9,020 nucleotides of DNA from Pyrinomonadaceae bacterium (lineage in GTDB: Bacteria > Acidobacteriota > Blastocatellia > Pyrinomonadales > Pyrinomonadaceae). This document shows positions 4,462 through 9,020 of this stretch, piece by piece. The stretch is from NCBI GenBank assembly GCA_013695245.1, contig JACDAW010000161.1, positions 1 to 9,020 on the forward strand, in the 5' to 3' direction. A program made the position numbers and the translations under genes. Position 1 is the stretch's first letter, and each line of letters opens with the position of its first letter. The notes beneath the pieces are model-generated. The model was not told the origin of the DNA. It saw only the letters and a list, made by a program, of their open reading frames with translations, and searched no databases.

Positions 4462-7341
4462 ATGGATGATCTGATCGAACAACTGCGCGCGATGCTCGGT
4501 CAAGACGGCGTGCTTTCGGAAACAAGCGAACTGCTCGTCTATGAATGCGACGGCTTGCCGCAGCATAAAGCGCGCCCGCGCGCCGTCGTCTTTCCGCGTT
4601 CGACGGAAGAAGTGGCGGACGTGTTGCGTCTGCTTGCGCGCGAGCGCGTTCCGTTTGCGCCGCGCGGCGCAGGGACAGGACTCTCCGGCGGCGCGTTAGC
4701 ACTTAATCAGGGTGTGATCATCGAACTCGCACGGATGCGGCGTCTCATCAACCTCGACGCAGAGAATCGCACGGCGCGCGTCGAAGTTGGAATGACCAAC
4801 GCGCAAGTATCGCGCTGTGCCGCGCCCTTTAATCTTCACTACGTTCCCGATCCTTCTTCCGGCGCGACCTGCACCATCGGCGGCAACATCGCCGAGAACG
4901 CGGGCGGCATTCATTGTTTGAAATACGGCATGACGGTTGACCACGTGCTCGCGGCGCGCGTTGTGTTGGCTAGTGGCGAGATAATAGATTTAGACAACAT
5001 GCAGACGCCGGGCTACGATCTGCTCGGCGTCTTCATCGGCTCGGAAGGCACGTTTGGCATTGCGACGGAAGCGACGCTTCGTTTAACTTCAACTCCTCCC
5101 GCCGTGCGCACGCTGCTCGCAGATTTTTCGGAAGTTGACGACGGCAGCCGCGCCGTCTCCGCGATCATCGCCGAAGGACTTGTGCCCGCCGCGCTGGAGA
5201 TGATTGACGGAGCGACGATCCGCGCCGTCGAAGCGAGCGTCTTTGCCGCCGGATTGCCTTTAGACGCCGGAGCCGCGTTGCTCATCGAACTCGATGGGCT
5301 TGAAGCGGGATTAGACGAAGAGGCAGAGCGCGCGGAAAGCATCTGCCGCGAACATGGAGCGCGAAACGTGCGGCGCGCGGCGGATGAACATGAGCGTAAA
5401 AGATTTTGGATGGCGCGCAAGGGCGCGTTCGGCGCGATGGGACGGATCGCGCCTGACTTGATGCTGCAAGATGCGGTCGTGCCGCGCTCGCGCCTTCCCG
5501 AAGTTCTCGCCGCAACTTATCGCATCGGCGCGAAATACGATTTGCGCGTCGCCAACGTCTTTCATGCGGGCGACGGCAACCTGCATCCGTTCATCTGCTT
5601 TGACTCGCGCGATGCCGAACAAGTCAGGCGCGTCAAAGAAGCGGGGCGCGAGATGATGGAATGTTGCGTGCAGGCGGGCGGCACGATCACGGGCGAGCAT
5701 GGCGTCGGGCTTGATAAAAGCGAATATCTTCCGCTCATCTTCTCCGCGACGGACATGGACGCGATGCTTCGCGTGCGCGCCGCCTTTGATCCGTCTGGCT
5801 TATGCAATCCCGGCAAGATCATTCCCGTCGCGCGCAGTTGCGGCGAAGCTCGCGGCGCAAGATCGAAGGCAGCGATACGACAAGAAGAGTCAGCAGCAAC
5901 GCATAACACGGTTGCTATCGCAGACTCACAAAAGTTACCGCTTCAACAAACGCGCGCACCACAACAAAACGTAGATTCAACTTTTGCTCATGCGATTGAC
6001 GACGTAACGCAAACCTCGCGTAATACTTCGATACGTAAAATCGGCACTTTCAATTTTGACGCTGCGCATCAAAGACTCGCGCAGATTGTCGGCGCAGAGA
6101 ACGCAAAAGCGGCGAACGATGATCGCAAGCTTATCATCGCGCCCGCCTCCGCCGATGAAGCGCGTGAAGCGTTGCGTCTCGCGCATAGCGAAGGGTGGAC
6201 GATTGCGCCGATGGGCGCGGGGACGTGGCGCGATGCGGGCAACCCATACCACGCCGACCTATTCATCACGACGCGCCGTCTGAATCGCATCATCGAACAT
6301 GAACCGGCCGATCTCGTGGCGACGGCGGAAGCGGGCGTGCCGCTCGCTCGCTTCAACGCGGAATTAGAACGCGCCGGGCAAAACAGCCAGTGGTTGCCGC
6401 TCGATCCGCCTGATGACGGACGTGCGACGCTCGGCGGCATCGTTGCGACGGGAATAGGCGGAGCACAAAGTGTCGGTTATGGTGCGCCGCGCAGTTTTGT
6501 GACGGGGATGCGCGTGTTGCTCGCCGACGGAAAGCTTGTGAAAGCGGGCGGGCGCGTCGTGAAGAATGTCGCAGGTTATGATCTCTGCAAACTTTTCACC
6601 GGAAGCTACGGCACGCTTTGTTTAATCATCGAACTCACGTTTAAGCTACAACCGCGCCCCGTCAGGGAAACAACTGTCATCGCTTCGGCTGATTCTTACG
6701 CTTCCCTGCTCGACGGCGCACGCGCCGTGCTCGCCGCGAATCTTTTTCCCGTCGCGCTTGAAATTCTTTCGCCAACGATGAGCCGTAATATCAATGCGGA
6801 AGCTGATCCGACTGCTTTCGCTTTGTTGATACGGTTTGCCGGAAACCCGCAGACCGTTTCTTATCAAATCGAGCGCGCCTGTGCCCTGCTTGAAAGGAAA
6901 ACGCGCACGATAGTTTCAGAAGACGACGCAAATCTGTGGCGCGACTTGGCGGCGATGCCTTTGCGTTTTCACGACAAACTCATCTGGCGCGCCGTCGTGC
7001 GACCCGCCGCGCTCGGACTGTTCCTCGATGCGGCATCGCAAAACGGCGGCGAAGCTTTCTCTGCATCTTCGTGCTGGCACGCGGGCGCGGGCGACGGACG
7101 ATTGCGCGCTATCAATTCGCTTCCCGCAACGATTGAACCTTGCATCCGTTCGCTCGAAAATCTGCGACGCGAAGCGCAAACGCTCGGCGGCTCGCTCATC
7201 GTTGAGAATGCGTCAACTGATATTACGCGCATCTTCGATGCGTGGGGCGACGCGGGTGACTCGGCAGAGTTAATGGGTCGTGTGAAGGCACAACTCGATT
7301 CACAAAACATCTTCTCTCCCGGCCGCTTCGTCTCAGGCTGA
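4462..7341 (+). CDS. Fused glycolate oxidase subunits GlcD-GlcE (FAD-linked 2-hydroxyacid oxidase)
   Basis: A single 959-residue frame carries two complete flavoprotein units. Residues 1-456 are GlcD-like: FAD-binding PRGAGTGLSGG (67-77), DPSSGATCTIGGNIAENAGG (130-149), GSEGTFGIATEATL (193-206), the metal/substrate site VFHAGDGNLHP (366-376, His368 and His375), GEHGVGLDK (411-419), and the C-terminal FDPSGLCNPGKIIP. Residues 457-525 are a polar linker. Residues 526-959 are GlcE-like: PMGAGTWRDAG (583-593), ATLGGIVATGIGG (655-667), GGRVVKNVAGYDLCKLFTGS (696-715), YGTLCLIIELTFKLQPRP, and FSPGRFVSG at the end. In Escherichia coli these are separate ~499- and ~350-residue subunits that work with the iron-sulfur protein GlcF to oxidise glycolate to glyoxylate at the membrane; GlcF is not in this window. 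D-lactate or D-2-hydroxyglutarate are alternative substrates. ATG 4462 has no clear Shine-Dalgarno. Confidence 0.9.
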   Translation: MDDLIEQLRAMLGQDGVLSETSELLVYECDGLPQHKARPRAVVFPRSTEEVADVLRLLARERVPFAPRGAGTGLSGGALALNQGVIIELARMRRLINLDAENRTARVEVGMTNAQVSRCAAPFNLHYVPDPSSGATCTIGGNIAENAGGIHCLKYGMTVDHVLAARVVLASGEIIDLDNMQTPGYDLLGVFIGSEGTFGIATEATLRLTSTPPAVRTLLADFSEVDDGSRAVSAIIAEGLVPAALEMIDGATIRAVEASVFAAGLPLDAGAALLIELDGLEAGLDEEAERAESICREHGARNVRRAADEHERKRFWMARKGAFGAMGRIAPDLMLQDAVVPRSRLPEVLAATYRIGAKYDLRVANVFHAGDGNLHPFICFDSRDAEQVRRVKEAGREMMECCVQAGGTITGEHGVGLDKSEYLPLIFSATDMDAMLRVRAAFDPSGLCNPGKIIPVARSCGEARGARSKAAIRQEESAATHNTVAIADSQKLPLQQTRAPQQNVDSTFAHAIDDVTQTSRNTSIRKIGTFNFDAAHQRLAQIVGAENAKAANDDRKLIIAPASADEAREALRLAHSEGWTIAPMGAGTWRDAGNPYHADLFITTRRLNRIIEHEPADLVATAEAGVPLARFNAELERAGQNSQWLPLDPPDDGRATLGGIVATGIGGAQSVGYGAPRSFVTGMRVLLADGKLVKAGGRVVKNVAGYDLCKLFTGSYGTLCLIIELTFKLQPRPVRETTVIASADSYASLLDGARAVLAANLFPVALEILSPTMSRNINAEADPTAFALLIRFAGNPQTVSYQIERACALLERKTRTIVSEDDANLWRDLAAMPLRFHDKLIWRAVVRPAALGLFLDAASQNGGEAFSASSCWHAGAGDGRLRAINSLPATIEPCIRSLENLRREAQTLGGSLIVENASTDITRIFDAWGDAGDSAELMGRVKAQLDSQNIFSPGRFVSG

Positions 7342-7362
7342 TAGAGAAGGGTGAACGCAGAA

Positions 7363-7426
7363 CGATGAATAAGAAATGCAAACGCTTTGCTCTTACGGTT
7401 CATCATTCCGCATTCCTAATTCATCG
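7363..7426. repeat. Imperfect inverted repeat downstream of glcDE, possible REP/MITE-like element or terminator
   Basis: The left arm CGATGAATAAGAAATGC (7363-7379) and right arm GCATTCCTAATTCATCG (7410-7426) are complementary at 15 of 17 positions across a 30-nt loop. Inside lies a second, perfect stem GCAAA-CGC-TTTGC (7378-7390). The purine-rich left and pyrimidine-rich right sides look like interspersed intergenic repeats rather than coding sequence. It could end glcDE transcription, though there is no clean T-run (only TCTTTCCTT follows). Whether it is a dispersed family needs the rest of the genome. Confidence 0.45.
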
Positions 7427-7449
7427 CCCATCTTTCCTTAGTTTGCATT

Positions 7450-7455
7450 TATAAT
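7450..7455 (+). promoter_or_regulatory. Probable -10 element (TATAAT) for the ggt gene
   Basis: A perfect TATAAT lies 80 bp upstream of the ggt start in the only AT-rich part of this interval. No good -35 hexamer is found at 16-18 nt upstream. Transcription would start near 7462, leaving a leader of about 75 nt. Confidence 0.45.
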
Positions 7456-7535
7456 CTTATGGAACGCACAATTGTTTGATTTCAAATTACGCGCGGGAAG
7501 CGCGCCGCGAATCGTTTGCACGTGAGGAAGCAGAA

Positions 7536-9020
7536 ATGATGAAAGAGATGTTTATTAAAGCCAGCCGAATTGTTTCCGTCATCGTTTTATCGTTCGCTTT
7601 TCTGTTCGCGCCCGTTGCAGAGCTGCGACACGGCGCAGTTTCAACCGTCGCCGCCGCATCGCGTCAACCCGTTCGCGCCGCGCATGGGATGGTGGCTTCA
7701 ACGAGCCGGATCGCCTCGGAAGTCGGTGTTGACGTGATGCGGCGCGGCGGAAACGCGGTTGACGCGGCCATCGCCACAGCCTTCGCGCTTGCGGTCACGT
7801 ATCCGGCGGCGGGAAACCTCGGCGGCGGCGGCTTCATGATGATCCGCTTCCGCGACGGGCGCACAACCGCGATTGATTACCGCGAGATGGCTCCCGCGGC
7901 CGCCACGCGCAACATCTATCTCGACAGAGACGGCAACTTGATCGAAGGCGAAGGATCATCAACCGTCGGCTACCGCGCATCGGGCGTGCCGGGCACGGTC
8001 AGAGGCATGGAACTTGCGCTCAAGAAATACGGTTCGGGGAGATTTACGTGGACGCAATTGATCGAACCATCGCGCAGGCTCGCCGCCGATGGCTTCAAGC
8101 TTCCCTACTCGCTCGCGCGCAGCCTGCGCAGTAATCAAGAATATCTGAGCCATTATGAAGACGCGCGCAAGATTTATCTCAGAAACGGAAATCTCTACAA
8201 CGAAGGCGAACTCTGGCGTCAACCGGAACTTGCGGCGACCTTTATGCGCTTGCAGCGCAACGGTGCGTGCGAGTTTTATGAAGGTGAAACGGCGCGCCTG
8301 ATCGCCTCCGACATGAAGCGTCACAACGGCTTAATGACGCTTGAAGATTTGCGCGGCTACGTGGCGAAGGAGCGCACGCCTCTGCGCACAACTTATCGCG
8401 GCTACGAAGTGATCTCGATGCCGCCACCATCTTCGGGCGGCGCGGTGCTCATTGAGATGTTAAATATCCTCGAAGGCTACGAACTTCCAAAGATGAACCC
8501 GTCGTCTTCCGAGAAATATCATCTCGTTACGGAAGCGATGCGGCGCGCGTTTGCTGATCGCGCCGAGTATATGGGCGATGCTGATTTCGTCTCCGTGCCT
8601 GCTCAAGGAATGATCAGCAAAGACTACGCTGCGCGCCAACGCAGCACGATCAATCTGGAGCGCGCCTCGACGAGCGCGGAAGTCAAAGCCGGAAAACCGC
8701 CCGGCTATGAATCGGAAGAGACGACGCACTTCACCGTCGTTGACCCGCAAGGCAACGCCGTCTCGAACACTTACACTTTGAATAATAGTTTCGGTTCGGG
8801 CGTTGTCGCTAAGGGGACGGGCGTGCTGATGAATGATGAGATGGACGACTTCGCCGCGAAGCCCGGCTCGCCGAATCTCTACGGTTTAATTCAAGGCGAA
8901 CGCAACGCCGTCGCAGGGCGCAAACGTCCGCTCTCGGCGATGACGCCGACCTTCGTTTTGCGACGTGACGGCACGCTCTGGTTCGCCGTCGGCTCTCCCG
9001 GCGGCCCGACGATCATCAAC
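7536..9020 (+). CDS. ggt: Gamma-glutamyltransferase precursor, secreted (3' end outside window)
   Basis: An open frame of 495 codons runs off the right edge. It has a signal peptide (basic start, hydrophobic core about residues 12-28, likely cut near 28-41), so the product is periplasmic. The large subunit begins with HGMVASTSRIAS, then GGNAVDAAIATAFALAVTYP and GNLGGGGFMMIR. Arg116 in YREMAP matches the gamma-glutamate-binding Arg114 of E. coli GGT. MPPPSSGGAVLIEMLNILEG is also conserved. Autocleavage should occur just before Thr396 in ETTHFTVVD, freeing the catalytic N-terminal Thr of the small subunit. MDDFAAKPG, KRPLSAMTPTF and GSPGG (486-490, oxyanion region) follow; the last ~60-80 residues are missing. 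It transfers or hydrolyses gamma-glutamyl groups of glutathione-like compounds. GAGGAAG (7524-7530) precedes tandem ATGs at 7536 and 7539; either may be used. Confidence 0.93.
   Translation, partial: MMKEMFIKASRIVSVIVLSFAFLFAPVAELRHGAVSTVAAASRQPVRAAHGMVASTSRIASEVGVDVMRRGGNAVDAAIATAFALAVTYPAAGNLGGGGFMMIRFRDGRTTAIDYREMAPAAATRNIYLDRDGNLIEGEGSSTVGYRASGVPGTVRGMELALKKYGSGRFTWTQLIEPSRRLAADGFKLPYSLARSLRSNQEYLSHYEDARKIYLRNGNLYNEGELWRQPELAATFMRLQRNGACEFYEGETARLIASDMKRHNGLMTLEDLRGYVAKERTPLRTTYRGYEVISMPPPSSGGAVLIEMLNILEGYELPKMNPSSSEKYHLVTEAMRRAFADRAEYMGDADFVSVPAQGMISKDYAARQRSTINLERASTSAEVKAGKPPGYESEETTHFTVVDPQGNAVSNTYTLNNSFGSGVVAKGTGVLMNDEMDDFAAKPGSPNLYGLIQGERNAVAGRKRPLSAMTPTFVLRRDGTLWFAVGSPGGPTIIN

Noticed and set aside
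5311..5909. Long antisense ORFs within the GlcD half
   Set aside because: GC-rich codon structure creates open antisense frames; none has a recognisable domain or start signal.
7459..7479. Six-codon leader ORF (MERTIV) upstream of ggt
   Set aside because: If TATAAT 7450-7455 is the -10, transcription starts near or after this ATG, and no Shine-Dalgarno precedes it.

Overview
The window looks like chromosomal DNA from a fairly GC-rich, probably Gram-negative-type bacterium. Acidobacteriota (Blastocatellia-like) is my best guess, based on codon style, a fused glycolate oxidase, and a NagX/NagB-II pair. This is inference only, because no rRNA or other marker gene is present. Eight protein genes or gene parts are well supported, plus one gene fragment at each edge of the window.

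Layout. (1) 3-401: 3' end of a fold-III PLP-dependent amino acid decarboxylase (LysA/ODC superfamily). (2) 458-793: a small AT-rich orphan gene, followed 10 bp after its stop by about 109 bp (804-912) with the architecture of an integron attC recombination site; the unit reads as a solitary gene cassette. (3) 968-1171 and 1152-1427: two overlapping small genes for charged, coiled-coil proteins. (4) 1459-2607 (minus): a NagX/HGSNAT-like membrane acyltransferase, divergent from (5) 2811-3866, a double-SIS sugar-phosphate deaminase (NagB-II type). (6) 3894-4358: a GNAT acetyltransferase, close enough to (5) to share its transcript. (7) 4462-7341: a 959-residue natural fusion of GlcD and GlcE, the two flavin-domain subunits of glycolate oxidase. 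(8) 7536-9020: a secreted gamma-glutamyltransferase that runs off the right edge.

How they work together. NagX and NagB-II occur together in N-acetylglucosamine catabolism in other bacteria (Shewanella-type pathway), and their divergent arrangement around a 203-bp shared regulatory interval supports an amino-sugar function. GlcDE would oxidise glycolate or another 2-hydroxy acid, but its usual iron-sulfur partner GlcF is not in the window. GGT would act in the periplasm on glutathione or gamma-glutamyl compounds and shows no obvious link to its neighbours.

The most unusual item is the cassette-like unit at about 424-912: an AT-rich orphan gene plus attC-like site, without any integrase in view. 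No rRNA, tRNA, CRISPR array or transposase was found. No gene-free stretch exceeds 300 bases; the longest are 2608-2810, 7342-7535 and 794-967, each described below.
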